Source: Gnetum montanum
Lineage: Eukaryota; Streptophyta; Gnetopsida; Gnetales; Gnetaceae
Length of the DNA stretch: 62,000 nt
Assembly: GCA_015680685.1 (NCBI GenBank)
Contig: MNCI01008727.1
Coordinates: 8,452 to 70,451, forward strand
Reading direction: 5' to 3'
Part shown: piece by piece, positions 1 to 10,373 of the stretch
Layout: every line of letters begins with the position of its first letter
Position numbering within the stretch: the stretch's first letter is position 1
Notes under the pieces: generated by a model
Databases searched by the model: none
Seen by the model: the letters and a program-made list of their open reading frames with translations, nothing else
What the model was told of the DNA's origin: nothing
Made by a program: the position numbers and the translations under genes

Positions 1-469
1 CACCGTCGCGTAACGAGCGTAAAGACAAGTTATCCACGCGCCATGAGAAAAAGTGCCGAACTGTTGCGCTTCTCTAGCCTTTGACTATTTTGGAGCTTAT
101 TACGCTCATTATGCTGCCGTGCGTAATAGAGCATAAACTTGTCCTTGAACAAAAGACTTAGCAAAATACACAAGAAATCACATATCATGCTGCTTAAGCT
201 TCTCCCTATGCTGAAGCAACTACCCTTCTGATGTCGGGCTATGTCGAAACACTATCACGCTAAGCGTCATTACGCTATGTTGCGTGATATAACGTAAACA
301 AAAAAAGCATAGAAAGATTAGAAATCTGCACAGGAAGTTGCAGACTTGATGTTATGTGCCTCTTGACATTGCTCTGTCTTATTCTCCCCCTCTGGAATGC
401 TGAGATGCGCCCTTGCCTAAATTGTGAATCTTTGCTGGAGGCCAACTCGCGATTTTTAACGGTGTTTCA
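1..469 (-). repeat. 3' LTR of element A (partial)
   Basis: On the minus strand the LTR starts TGAAACACC at 469 and continues past the window edge. Only 287-469 is clearly matched by the other copy (10850-11030). Positions 1-286 have no convincing counterpart there, so the two LTRs have diverged or the right one has lost its remainder. The segment is rich in GCGTAA/TTACGC hexamers. Confidence 0.65.
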
Positions 470-485
470 ATGGCCCCTCTTTGTG
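470..485 (-). other. Polypurine tract of element A
   Basis: Read on the minus strand this is CACAAAGAGGGGCCAT, directly followed by the LTR start TGAAACACC. A purine run against the 3' LTR primes plus-strand DNA synthesis in LTR elements, and here it fixes element A as minus-strand. Confidence 0.7.
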
Positions 486-1585
486 GACGGTTGGAGGGCT
501 TACCCGAAAGACGTCGAGAAAGAATACGAAACACCGGATCGGTAGAAGTAAGAACAACGTGAATCCATTGCTACTCAAGGAATGCCCTGTCACCATGGAA
601 GAGCAAAGCCGGAAGGTATGGGTGATAGAGGGATATGACTGGAAATAGGTTCGGGGAAGATGCAAAGTGAGTTATGATGATAGGGGCATGGAATACGCTC
701 GTACGCATAGAAATGTACACTTATTCATGTCAACAGGAATGCTTTCAGACGAGCGTAGCGCGTCAATCTGAGATTTCTCTGTTACAAATTGTAGCAGGAA
801 TGCGTGCAAAAGGAGTGTTGCGCATCACCTTCTGTGATGTCTTTGCTAGTGTGAGTGCGGAAAATGAATACTTGCGTATGTAGGTTTTGCGTATGGGAAC
901 CGGGTGGTGGGGATGAAGGAAACAAGAGTTAAGGGTAGGATTGTGCGAGGTATAGGCATGCAGAGCTAAGTGGTCGGGCAAACCTGAGCAGCCATTTCAA
1001 CACGCTGTTGTACTTCACCGCTCAGATGGATGCACCTTTGGACGACATTCTCCAAGGCAAGTAACCTGCAACCACAAAAGAAAACAGAGGACACCATTGC
1101 TCATGCACAAGAGGCAAGGTTCTTGAAACAAGAACCATTTGATGTGAGATAGAGCGAATGGGCTGTAAAGACAGAGCCGGAGCATGCGGGCAGAGCTGCC
1201 AATCCTGACGATTGGCTCTGCATATCTTTGCCAAAAGGCATCAGACACAGCGCAGCGAACTAGCTGTATGAGGAACCGGCCAGATGAATCTGCGAAGCCG
1301 GCGTCCGATAGCGATGATTGGCGGAGAGTCCCAAGGCCGTTGCCGATGAGGATTTAATCGGGACTCCGACTGGTGAGGCTAAACTCTCAGAGGTGTCACC
1401 ACTGCGGCGGGCACGGTGGCGGCATCTCCGAGGGATCAGTAAGATGCCTCTTAGCTTATCCGAGGAATCTGTAGGATGCTGGTGGGGTGGCGACATTGGG
1501 ACTATCTCAGAATCCCACCCCGTTGGCTGCACAGGTGTACCGAGATTATCACGCTCGCTTGATTTACATGGTAGCAGTCTTTGAG
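486..1585 (-). other. 3' untranslated region of element A, no supported gene
   Basis: This is the stretch between the purine tract and the tandem array. Several open frames occur on both strands, but none resembles a known protein and the minus-strand frame at 1260-1754 runs into the array. It is best read as the non-coding 3' region, which is known to be long and variable in Tat elements. Confidence 0.5.
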
Positions 1586-2048
1586 TTCCAGTTTTAAGTC
1601 CTGGTAGACTGCTGTTGCTGGTTTTATGTCTCAGTAGACCATGGTCCCAGTTTAAAGTCCGGGCAGATCGGGAAGTGCTAGTTTTATGTCGTAGCGGACG
1701 GTGGTATGTCTGATTTATGGTCTCAGCAGACCGTGCTGTGGATGCCAGTTTCACGTCATGGCCTAGGGACAGATCTGTGCTAGTTTCATGTCTCAGCAGA
1801 AGGCTACGTACCTACGCCAGTTTAGCGTCGTGGCGGACGCGTGCGAAAGATGCCAGTTTTTCATCTTGGCGGACTTGTACAACATTACTAGTTTTACGTC
1901 GTAGCGGACGGTTACCACTTGCCAGTTTAGCGTCGTGGCGGACGCGTGCAAGGCATGCCAGTTTTAAGTCGTAGCGGACAGTCAGTGCCAGTTTAACGTC
2001 GTAGCAGACGTCTAATGCCAGTTTTACGTCGTAGCGGACTAGTACTGC
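1586..2048 (-). repeat. Tandem array 1, about 14 copies, unit 28-37 bp, next to the integrase end
   Basis: Plus-strand core CCAGTTTTACGTCGTAGCGGAC recurs near 1590, 1620, 1648, 1680, 1711, 1747, 1781, 1819, 1852, 1890, 1924, 1958, 1988 and 2017. The copies nearest integrase (right) are close to identical and those to the left are more diverged. Tandem repeats in the 3' region of Tat elements are known and can seed satellites. On the minus strand part of the array reads in frame as repeats of the type RYDVKLA, which I take as a by-product of the DNA repeat. Confidence 0.85.
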
Positions 2049-2076
2049 CATACCTGTTGTCGACACCATAGTGCTG

Positions 2077-3249
2077 CTAGATGAAATACCGCTTCAAGTA
2101 TACATGATTTATAGGGTTCGCTAATTCGTTGCTGTTGACGTATGCTAATTTGAATGCTCCGTTACTGTACACGTCGATCACCAAGAAAGGGCCTTCCCAA
2201 TTTGCTAAGAATTTGCCTGCCGAATCACGCACGGCTCTGAGGACTAGATCTCCTTTCTTGATCGGACGCTGCTGAAGGTTGTGATGATGCTTCTGTCTCT
2301 GTTTATCTTGATATTTCTCAATCGTATCAAGAGCCTGTATCCGCTTCTCTTCTACTGAATCCAAATCCATTATCCGAGCCTCGGTGTGTTGAGCCTCATT
2401 TATAATGGTGGAGAGGACCATTCTCAGAGAAGGAATTTGCAATTCGAGAGGTAGCACTGCTTCAGATCCGTAAACCAGGCTATAGGGCGTACTACCTGTA
2501 GCTGTCCTACATGTAGTACGGTATGCCCATAGCACATAGAGGATTTTATCATGCCACCGTCTCTTGTTACTGTCGAGCATTTTTTTGAACAGATTGATGA
2601 CTATCTTGTTTGATGCTTCAGCTTGACCATTCGCCTGCGGGTAATAGGGGGAAGAAAAAGACTGTCTAATGCCTAGGTTATCACAAAAGGATTTGGTTTA
2701 TGCGCTACTAAACTGTGGCCCATTGTCGGTCACAATAGTCATCGGGAGACCAAATCTGGTTACTATGTTGTCCAAGATAAAATGGCAGACCTGCTGGGAT
2801 GTGATTTTCCATAGGGGGACAGCTTCCACCCACTTCGTAAAATACTCAGTAGCGGTAAGAATGAAGCTATGCCCTGCAGAAGACTTCGGCGTGATGGGAC
2901 CTACGATGTCTAGTCCCCATCGCTGAAATGGCCATGTTATCTGCGTTGTATGCAATTCTGTGGGTGACACGTGGATGAGGTTTGCATGACGCTGACATGT
3001 GTCGCAAGTTTTAACCTTTGTGAGGCAGTCTTTTTCCATGAGTGGCCAGTAGTATCCTAAGCGACGGATCTTTAGGGCCATAGCCCGTGGTGCTACGTGG
3101 CCACTGCACAATCCCTCGTGAACTTCGTCGACTATGTGTTGCGCTTGGTCTTTGTCAATGTAGGTAAGCAACATGCCATCAAAGGAGCGTCTACAGAGAG
3201 TGCTGTCTCCGATGATGATGTATTGCCTAGCCCTCTTACAGATTGCGTC
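2077..3249 (-). pseudogene. Integrase of element A, one in-frame stop
   Basis: This is the C-terminal part of the pol polyprotein, which inserts the element cDNA. Seen in order: an HHCC zinc region (VHEGLCSGH then CDTCQ), the first catalytic Asp in LDIVGPI, the second in VTDNGPQF, the Glu in GQAEASNK, and a C-terminal part with WAYRTT and GDLVLR. A single TAA at 2698-2700 splits it between the second Asp and the Glu, but the frame is the same on both sides. A TAG at 3250-3252 separates it from the second RNase H, again with no frame change. All catalytic residues remain, so the damage is slight. It ends about 30 bp before the tandem array. Confidence 0.85.
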
Positions 3250-3252
3250 TTT

Positions 3253-4128
3253 CTATGCGCGTGTTAATGCAGACGGTAACTCACCCTGTAAAAGATAAGT
3301 TTTGATATTATCGTACCATTCAGGCCTTCTCTCTTCGATCAGAGCGAAGATTTGTGCCGCCTGCATGATAGGATCTGCGTAGTCTGTAATTAATGCAGGG
3401 CAGGTGTTGAACAAGTGTGAAGGCACGTGTAAAGCTAGGGTGGCCAGTGCATCGGCCAGCGTGTTGTCAGTTCGTGGGACATGTTGGGCGTCAAAGGTCG
3501 TAAATCGTCTCAGAAGATCTTTAGCCTGATCGCAGTAGGGCTGCAAATGTACAGCCTTGCAGACATAGACTCTGGTGATTTGATTTATGACAAACATCGA
3601 ATCGCCCCTAATCGCCAGGTGTTGAACATCTAGTTCACCAGCAATTAGTAATCCCCTGAGGAGCCCCTCGTACTCTGCTACATTGTTCATACAAGAGAAG
3701 GTCAAGCGATAAGTGTGTAGACGCACATCCTCAGGCGATAGAGTAAGAACAGTGGCAGCACTGCCGCCTCTAGCGGTGGAAGCTCCATCGAAATATAATG
3801 TTGCTTCGAGGCCTGTTGTGACAGGGCTTAAGCTATGTACATGCTCGTCCGGGAACTTTGGCTCTATGGTTGCATGATTATTAATCGGCGAAGTTATTAA
3901 CTGGTCAGCTATCGCTTGGCCTTTCGTGGATGATTGACCAATATAGTGCAGATCGAATTCTTCCATGATGGCCTTACAGCGAGCTATTTTACTACTCTCA
4001 TATAAGCTATGCGTAATGGCTCTAAGGATGTTGTTTTTACAGATGACATTAACTTGACTACGAAAAAGATAATGCCTACATTTCTTAAGCGTAAAAACTA
4101 ATGCTAAGCAATTACACTCAACGTCGTT
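3253..4128 (-). pseudogene. RNase H end and second (archaeal-type) RNase H of element A
   Basis: The part at 3967-4128 continues the first RNase H after the TAA at 4129-4131. It reads CLALVFTLKKCRHYLF, typical of the RT-linked RNase H. The open frame 3253-3966 holds a second RNase H-like domain: LYFDGASTARGG (first acid), NVAEYEGLLRGL (Glu), AIRGDSMFVI (Asp) and DNTLADALA (last Asp), about 140 residues. An extra domain of this kind is established for Tat elements and is the main reason for the lineage call. It is in frame with RT upstream and integrase downstream. Confidence 0.8.
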
Positions 4129-5571
4129 TTATCTCATTTCGTACGCACATAGAGCGTGACTCAAGTAGTAGATGGGCACTTCCGACCCATCATCCCTTTT
4201 TTGACAAAGCAATGCTGCTATTGCTACGTCCGAAGAAGCGAGATAAATGTAAAAAGGCAAATCCCTTTGCGGCGGGAAAACCATCGGCAAATGTTGCAGT
4301 TCTTGTTTTAAACTATCAAACGCACGTTGGCAATCGTCGGTCCATTTGAAATTAACCCCCTTTTTCAACAAGTGTTGCATAGGGTGTAATTTGTCGGTTA
4401 ACCTCGAAATAAAATGGCGTATAAAATGTAAGCGTCCCTGCAACCTGCGTAATTTCTTGAGGTCTGTGGGAGGTGTTAACCCGACAATGGCTTTGACCTT
4501 ATCAGGGTCAACTCGTATGCCAGTTTCCGATACCACAAACCCCAGCATGCGTCCGGTTTTAACTCCGAATACGCACTTCTTTGGGTTAAGCCGGAGCTCG
4601 TATGTGGAACATCTTTTAAGGACTAACTCCAGGTCCTCTGAATGATCTTCCGACTTCAAATATTTGACAGCTATGTCATCTACATAATCATTCAGTCTCT
4701 CTAAGAGATAGTTGCTAAAGATGTATTTCATGGCCCGTTGGTACGTTACTCCAGCGTTCTTCAGACCAAAAGGCATCATGGTGTAGCAAAAGGTGCCCCA
4801 GGGTGTCATGAACGTCGTGGTCAGTTGTTGTTCTGGGTTAATGCGAATCTGGTTGTAGCCTGAAAAGCCATCCATGAAGGACAGAAGCGCATGCCCAGCT
4901 GTTGTATCCACTAGCTGGTCGATACTCAGCAACGGGAAGTTATCCTTGATCGTGGCCTTGTTCAAATCCCGGAAGTCTATGCATATGCGTATACTCCCGG
5001 TCTTCTTCGGCACGACCACAATGTTAGATACCCAGTCTGAGTAATCGACCGTGCGGATGAAACCAGCCTGGTATAGCTTGGTGATCTCATCGTGCACCGC
5101 TAGCGCGATCTCTTGTTTGATTTTGCGTGCCTTTTGCCTAACCGCTTTAATCTGTGGGTCTAGGATAATGTTATGCTGGATTAACCTAGGATCTAACCCA
5201 GGCATATCCTCGTATGACCATGCAAAGATAGTAATGTTGTCTTGCAGGACCCGTTTTATAGCATTGTGCATTTTTTCGTCTAACAAAGAATTGACTTTGA
5301 GCATTTTAGTCTCACCCTTGTGCGTAACGATAGGGACCTCACCGAGGGGGTCCTCGGTTATGTCTCCAGCCTCCAGGTCTACCGTGCGCGTTGACTGTTC
5401 TGGACATTCTGGGGACATCTCCGATGCAGCTATGGTTGCGCTTTCTAAAGGGAGGTTAATGTCTACTAGCGTGGAGTCAAATTGTCTAATTAACTTCCCG
5501 TATGGGCCTGTCAAAGTTAAGGGTGCTGAAACTCTGGCGTCCATTCTCCGTCTGTCCTGCAAAATCGGCAA
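4129..5571 (-). pseudogene. Reverse transcriptase of element A
   Basis: A minus-strand frame of about 480 residues that copies element RNA into cDNA. Visible motifs: WVSNIVVVPKKTG, RICIDFRDLNKAT, FMDGFSGYNQI, MPFGLKNAGVTYQR, and the catalytic YVDD in LNDYVDDIAVK, then the thumb and start of RNase H (PIYYLSHAL). It ends in a TAA at 4129-4131, after which RNase H continues in the same frame. The usual ATG is absent. The first Met inside the plausible exon is near 5542, and the frame is preceded by a splice-acceptor-like sequence. The plus-strand frames overlapping it (4346-4645, 5051-5587) are shadows. Confidence 0.9.
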
Positions 5572-5588
5572 GTGCGTAAATGGTTAGG
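5557..5588 (-). other. Candidate intron 3' end (branch point and acceptor) in front of RT
   Basis: On the minus strand a CTAAC branch-like box (5583-5587) lies about 28 nt before TTTTGCAG, whose AG ends at 5557. RT coding follows at once, and a TAA sits in frame just upstream of the acceptor. Ogre-type Tat elements are known to carry an intron just before RT. The donor is not identified. Confidence 0.45.
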
Positions 5589-5812
5589 AGACAAGTGACG
5601 TGATGTCGCCGAACGTGGAAGGCTAACTGAATTTTGAATATTATAGACAAGCTGTAATCAATGTAACCCAATTACAAGGTGATAAGATGTGGTAGTTTAA
5701 CATCATTTCGGACAGCGGTGCGTGCGACATCAACCGCATTAATATTTGGATTTTCGGATTCCGTTTCAGGAAAGTCTCGCTTAAATCTGATACTAAGTCG
5801 GTGATTCTTGCA
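5589..5812. promoter_or_regulatory. Divergent spacer between pol (leftward) and accessory gene (rightward)
   Basis: About 220 bp separate the leftward pol exon from the TATA box of the rightward gene. No open frame or known motif is seen here. It would be shared upstream DNA for the plus-strand gene and intron DNA for pol if the acceptor is real. Confidence 0.35.
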
Positions 5813-5820
5813 TATAAATA
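5813..5820 (+). promoter_or_regulatory. TATA box of the plus-strand accessory gene
   Basis: TATAAATA, 128 bp before the first suitable ATG (5948). It has the same form as the TATA boxes in the LTRs of E, F and G. No LTR boundary is visible here, so it looks like an internal promoter. Confidence 0.5.
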
Positions 5821-6294
5821 GGTGGTTTTCTGGTTAGAACGGGCTGTTGGTTACTGTGCGTTCAAATTCGCAAGTATTTTTCTAGCAATAGCAAGGAGAG
5901 CAGAAGATTTGAAGGTGCAAAGCTGTGCGAGTGGCAAAGCTGTTATCATGGCGCCTAAGACGAAGAAGAAGAACATTAAATTGGCTAAAATAGACGAGGT
6001 ACAAGAGAACTTGGTGCATGCTTAATAGGCCATGGTCAAAGTGCGTAACTCGACACCTTTGAACCGGTAGGTCACTCTTTGCATGCTCGTGCTATTTCGG
6101 CGTTTGTGCTATAGAGCGTTCTTCGTGTAAATGAGGGTTTCGGGTTATGGACCTTGCGTTTCAGCGAGGGTTTGGGCATGGTTGCGTTTATCGCCGTTGT
6201 CCGAGACAGACCTTGCACTGTCACAAGGGTTTGGGCGATTTCCTCATAGAGGGCTAAGCAAGATTTGTAATGTTTCTGTATTAATGATGTAACT

Positions 6295-6785
6295 GTGAAT
6301 TTAGGCGTTGAGTTATGTAGCGTGTTTTCTGTACAATGTCATGCTAAAGCCTATTCTGATCATGTTAGACCTCATTGGGGTTTTGCACTGGGTGAACCCC
6401 ATCGTCCCCAATGTCCCTCCTCCACACACACGAGTGCAGGGAAGGCCATCTGGTTCCGGAAGGGGGCGCTGAAGTTTCTGCAGTTTTTACTGCGCAACTT
6501 CAGCATCATTGTCTGGTCTAATGTGACTGGTGATGTTGCCGGTGCCATTTTGGAGCACCTGTTGGCGGGGTCTGCGTAGGGGATTTTGGCTTACTTGACA
6601 GACGGGGCCATCGACACGGGCCATCCTGAGGACCAAGCGCTCAACACCCGAGGTCTGAGGAGTTTACACTGGATCTAGGGCATGGCCCATTTCAGTTGTT
6701 ATCATGCATATAACATGTTGTTCGTGGCTCGCCATGTGTCGACGTACTTCCAGAATCCACAAGGCACGGTGTACTACGCGGGCGG
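6295..6785 (+). pseudogene. Exon 2 of accessory gene, with a loosely FCP1-like segment
   Basis: One frame runs from 6295 to the donor at 6786, broken only by TAG at 6577 and 6676. Residues around KFLQFLLRNFSIIVWSN resemble the part of FCP1/NIF-type HAD phosphatases where a helix leads into a VWSS-like strand. The catalytic DxDxT motif is not seen, so an active phosphatase is not supported. The donor leaves two bases that join the first base of the next exon (6925) to complete a Gly codon. The acceptor of this exon is uncertain. Confidence 0.35.
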
Positions 6786-7275
6786 GTAAGCAAATTTGGC
6801 TAACTGTATTGTCTTTATTATTGTTATAATGTCTGTTATTGATGTGAAGTGTAAGAGAAGTCTATGTGCAAAGTGTAAGTTAAGCCTACGCTGTATAGTA
6901 TAGGTTTTTTATACATGACAACAGGTTAATTGGCGATGGCGATACGTTGGCCTGGGCCGAAACGACAATAATGGCATTTACCGCGACCAACAACGTGCGT
7001 GCCGGTGTTATCGGGAAAATTGGCCATGAGATGCGTGAGTATCACACCCGCTACGAGCACCCTTTTAAGACTTGTCAGGAACTTAGGTGGCTGCACGATG
7101 ACTGGACCTCAGATCCGTCCCTTACGGTGGAGGATGTAGAGAGGGACCTGCCACCATTCCCTTTGCCCTTCGGACCTGGTAAGGCCGCTGCTTGTTCTAG
7201 TGTTATGCGTGTAGTTCTGAGTCATGGACATTATGTAATAGTGTTTCTATTTGACTTGCATTTTATGCCTTTCAG

Positions 7276-8316
7276 TCAGGGAATCCCGGGAGATTACCCT
7301 TACGATTTCCGGCCGCGAGGCGAGGGATGTTCTCTTTCGCTACGGCGATATTAAGGAGGCACAGCGTTGGCTCGGCCACTCGGTGGCCCCAGTCGCAGTG
7401 ACCACCAGAATTCAGGCCGCAGAGCTAATGCACCTGTTTTTGGCTGCTACCCCTGATGTCCCTGCCAGCGAAATGATAGCCCTGGTCAACTCCTTCAACG
7501 AGAAGGCGGATCGTTTTAGTACGCGCATGCATAACGTGCGCGTAAACTTCGATATTGACGCTCAGCTCTTCTCGGACCTGTTTGGCATCCCCTCGAATGG
7601 CCTTCCCATAAAGGTGAAGGCCAAGAGGAGCGCTAGAGTCAAGGAGTTTCTGAAGGAGTGGGTGAGGATCCCTAAAGAGACCAAGGGGTTTCCTTGTGAG
7701 AAATTTGAGATGGGGACTGCCAAGACACTTTATGCCCTTTTTCAGGCCCGGGCCTTCCCCAAAACCCTCTCGCAGGCGAAGTTCTTTTCGGTAGAACAGA
7801 CCCGTATCATGCGAGAGGTCCTAGAAGAGGGAGCCCGGTTCGATTGGGTGAGCCATCTTGCCAAGGGACTGCAGAGTGAAATGATCAAGCTTCGCAAGAA
7901 GCTCGAGTCCTGCTTCAATGTACATTATGCCTTTTTCATAGCTTTCCTCCAGTGGTTTGCTGAGTTTCTGGTCATTCAGAGGAATGGGGTCTGGGTACAG
8001 CAAGACCGAGACCAGCTATCCAGACCTTGGATTGCCCACATTCTCAGCACTACCCGTGGGTAGGATCCGCTGGAAGGGATCGGGGAGTCGTTATCTGTAA
8101 CGTCTAAAGGCTTGACGGCGCCCCCAGTGCGAGGTCTCGACAGCGTAGGCGGGATAATGCCTACCTACACCGGTGACGCTTCGCGGGGAAAACACTTCGC
8201 AGAGGAAATTGTGGAACCAGCAGCTCGACGGAAGAGGCTCCGCCTAACCGAGGCCCCTGGGGGTGATGGAGGCCAAACTGTTGGGATCAAGGTGCAGCGG
8301 AATAAGCCTCCACCTG
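7276..8316 (+). pseudogene. Exon 4 of accessory gene, main globular part
   Basis: About 347 codons with a single TAG at 8061-8063; the same frame is open on both sides. It contains a stretch MHNVRVNFDIDAQLFSDLFG and further on a helical segment ending in FAEFLVIQ. This layout recalls the plant transposon-associated proteins found in gypsy elements (Transposase_28/32-like families), but no signature residue allows a firm assignment. The C-terminal part carries PTYTGDA and a likely nuclear-localisation stretch RRKRLRL. Flanking introns are 7179-7275 and 8317-8396. Confidence 0.45.
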
Positions 8317-8948
8317 GTAAGTGTGAAAGGATTGTATACGCAATGCTTTACTTAGATGATCTGGCATTATATGCTAACATATAGTGGTGTAAACAGTAAA
8401 AATGACAGGGCAATTGACCCCTGAGACAGGGGCGATGATACTAAGACGTGGGGAGGGGGCCTCAATTTTGGAAGAAGAGGCCTCAGTTGTTAATATGAGC
8501 CTTGTGCAGGTTCTAGTGCGTGAGGCGTCCCCAGCTGCTAGCGGAAGCTGCGTACAGGCTGGAGTACGTGAGGAGGCCCCAGCCACTGGAACTAGTGACG
8601 CATAGACTCCAGTGCGTGAAAGGGAAAAAGATATGGAAGATATTGATGAGATCGCCACTGTCACCGGCAGAGGTAATGAGTGCGTTAGCGTGTTTGCAAA
8701 ATTTGTTAACAGAGGGAGTGTCTAACCAAATTACGCTATAGGGGAAGAAGATGCCTCAACGTCTGCTGCTGTGAGCAAAATGTTGAGAGACTTCCCCGAT
8801 AAATTTGCCTTCATGGAAGGCGTCGTCAGCGACATGATCGAGTGTCTGGAACGCGTCGAACCTGGCGCTGGTAAGTTATAGCCGTAACGAAGTTACGACA
8901 TAATGTCTTAGTAATGTATCATCCGTATTAATGCTTGTTTTCTGTTAG

Positions 8949-9818
8949 GAGCTCACCTCCGATGGGATCCCGCGGAGCCCATTGACCTGGACACAGCGGA
9001 ACCCCCATCTGATGGGGCAGTCGTGCCATGCCACATTTATGAGGAAATGCGTAAATGTGTGTTATGCTCGACACACTCCGTATGGGAAAGTAGGAACATT
9101 AATGAAAACCTATGGAAAAGGCTGCAACGGTCGGAGCAGAGGGTTGAATCCTTGACCAAGGAAGTCGAGGACCTAAGCGCGCGGTACGAATTCCTACAGG
9201 CTCGAGTGATGGGGGATGAAGACTGGCGTACTGCTGTTATTGATCACTCCCATTATTGGACAGCCATCAAGAACAGCCTACAGACCAGTCAGGCGTTAGT
9301 AGAGCAGAGAATGCAAATTGAACTCCTAGCTCAAAAAAGCTGGGACTAGAGGAACTACTGCGCCAGCGTACAGGAATGGGGGCAGAAGGAGAAGGACCAC
9401 AAGTATGTATATAAAAGAGAAAGCGCCGCTTATAGAAAACGCTACCGCGATTCCGCCGTTAAAGCTCGATCCCTGGAGGTCTTCGTGGACACCATCGGAG
9501 CGTCCGAAGCTTTCAAGAAGTTTGAAGAGTAGGTGACTGTAACTACGTCCCCAGAGAAGGCAATGGTTTTCCTTGGGAATCAAGCTTCAATCCCTACTTT
9601 CTTCACAAATCCACCCCGCTGGAGTAGCGTGGAAAAAGGGAAGGTGAAAGCTGGNTCGTCCTCTTGTGGAGCCAGTGCCAGAACGAGAGCCTCATGAAGG
9701 GGCAGTTGTTCTTGGAAGCATAATTTTTAGAAACGATGGCCCACTGGAGGACGACCTTTTGGGGCTAGATCTAGAGTTAAGAGATACCGGTGATAGTGGC
9801 AGTAGGGGGAATGCGTAA
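8949..9818 (+). pseudogene. Exon 7 of accessory gene, coiled coil and acidic tail
   Basis: The frame starts in phase with exon 6 and gives a Cys/His cluster (PCH then CVLCSTH), then heptad-rich sequence around SEQRVESLTKEVEDLSARYE and onward past two TAG codons (9347, 9530). After the lone N at 9655 the frame shifts by one. Ignoring that base, it continues through EPHEGAVVLG and the acidic DDLLGLDLEL to TAA at 9816-9818. The N therefore looks like an assembly placeholder rather than a real base. Confidence 0.5.
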
Positions 9819-10014
9819 TTATTATTTACGCAAAATTTTGTTAATGTTGAGTGTGGTATCATGTTACGAATGACTAGAAAAACATGTTATAAAACCTGGT
9901 GGATGCTTTGCATATCAATTACATATATTTTCTTTTGTTTTTTTTGTTTCGTCGATAGAGTGCGAGTGTAACTGTTGAAAAGTTCACGTAAGTAATAATG
10001 ATAGAGCGTAATTC

Positions 10015-10373
10015 CTAGTTTAAGGCCATTACGGGCTGGAAGCATAAAGTAAGGAAAGCGTAAATGGTGGTACCACATCTTCCTGTGTAACTAGTTTACG
10101 ACCGTTGCAGGCCAGAGGGTAACTACGTAAATGATAATAAATAATCCTGCATTACTAGTTTAAGGCCGTTGCGGGCCAACATATGAGTTTTCGTAAACTA
10201 GCTACTAGTTTAATTCCGTTGCGGGCCAGCTGTATAATGTAAAGAAAGCGTAAATGATGATCGTAGATAACTCCGGATAACTAGTTTAAGGCCGTTGCGG
10301 GCTAACTGCGTAACTACGCATAATAGTATGAAGAGATTGATTTTGTATAACTAGTTTAAGGTCGTTGCAGGCC
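10015..10373 (-). repeat. Tandem array 2, six copies spaced 48-76 bp
   Basis: Plus-strand core CTAGTTTAAGGCCGTTGCGG occurs at 10015, 10091, 10155, 10205, 10281 and 10351. It shares with array 1 the frame AGTTT..., CGT and GCGG in the same order and orientation, so the arrays are probably related. The spacers here contain repeated GCGTAA hexamers. It lies downstream of the accessory gene, between it and the 5' LTR remnant. Confidence 0.75.

Larger units (their letters stand above)
5948..9818 (+). pseudogene. Multi-exon accessory gene inside element A, coiled-coil protein of unknown function
   Basis: I do not recognise the product. Model: exon 1 5948-5998 (start MAPKTKKK, basic); exon 2 from about 6300 to 6785; then 6925-7178, 7276-8316, 8397-8672, 8742-8870 and 8949-9818. 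From exon 2 on every junction is GT-AG and the frame carries across all five introns. Clear donors include GTAAGT at 8317 and GTAAGT at 8871. The protein would be near 1000 residues. Exon 2 has a segment loosely like FCP1/HAD phosphatases (IIVWSN); exon 4 ends in a basic stretch RRKRLRL; exon 7 is a long coiled coil with an acidic tail. In-frame stops at 6577, 6676, 8061, 8603, 9347 and 9530 are all TAG. A lone N at 9655 breaks the frame; without that base it stays open to TAA at 9816-9818. It runs antisense to pol. Confidence 0.6.

Noticed and set aside
1812-2069. Minus-strand frame with repeated RYDVKLA peptide
   Set aside because: It is a by-product of tandem array 1. Unit lengths are not consistently multiples of three and the frame breaks in older units.
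4346-5587. Plus-strand frames over element A pol
   Set aside because: Antisense shadows of a well-supported RT.
5822-6025. 67-codon frame starting at 5822 as a separate small gene
   Set aside because: It would start with GTG right at the TATA box. The ATG at 5948 is the plausible start.
6295-6785. Functional FCP1-type phosphatase domain
   Set aside because: Only a weak helix-strand resemblance; no DxDxT catalytic motif was found.
10015-10373. Possible CRISPR-like array
   Set aside because: Repeats are imperfect and spacing irregular, and the setting is a plant retrotransposon. It is a tandem repeat of the element.
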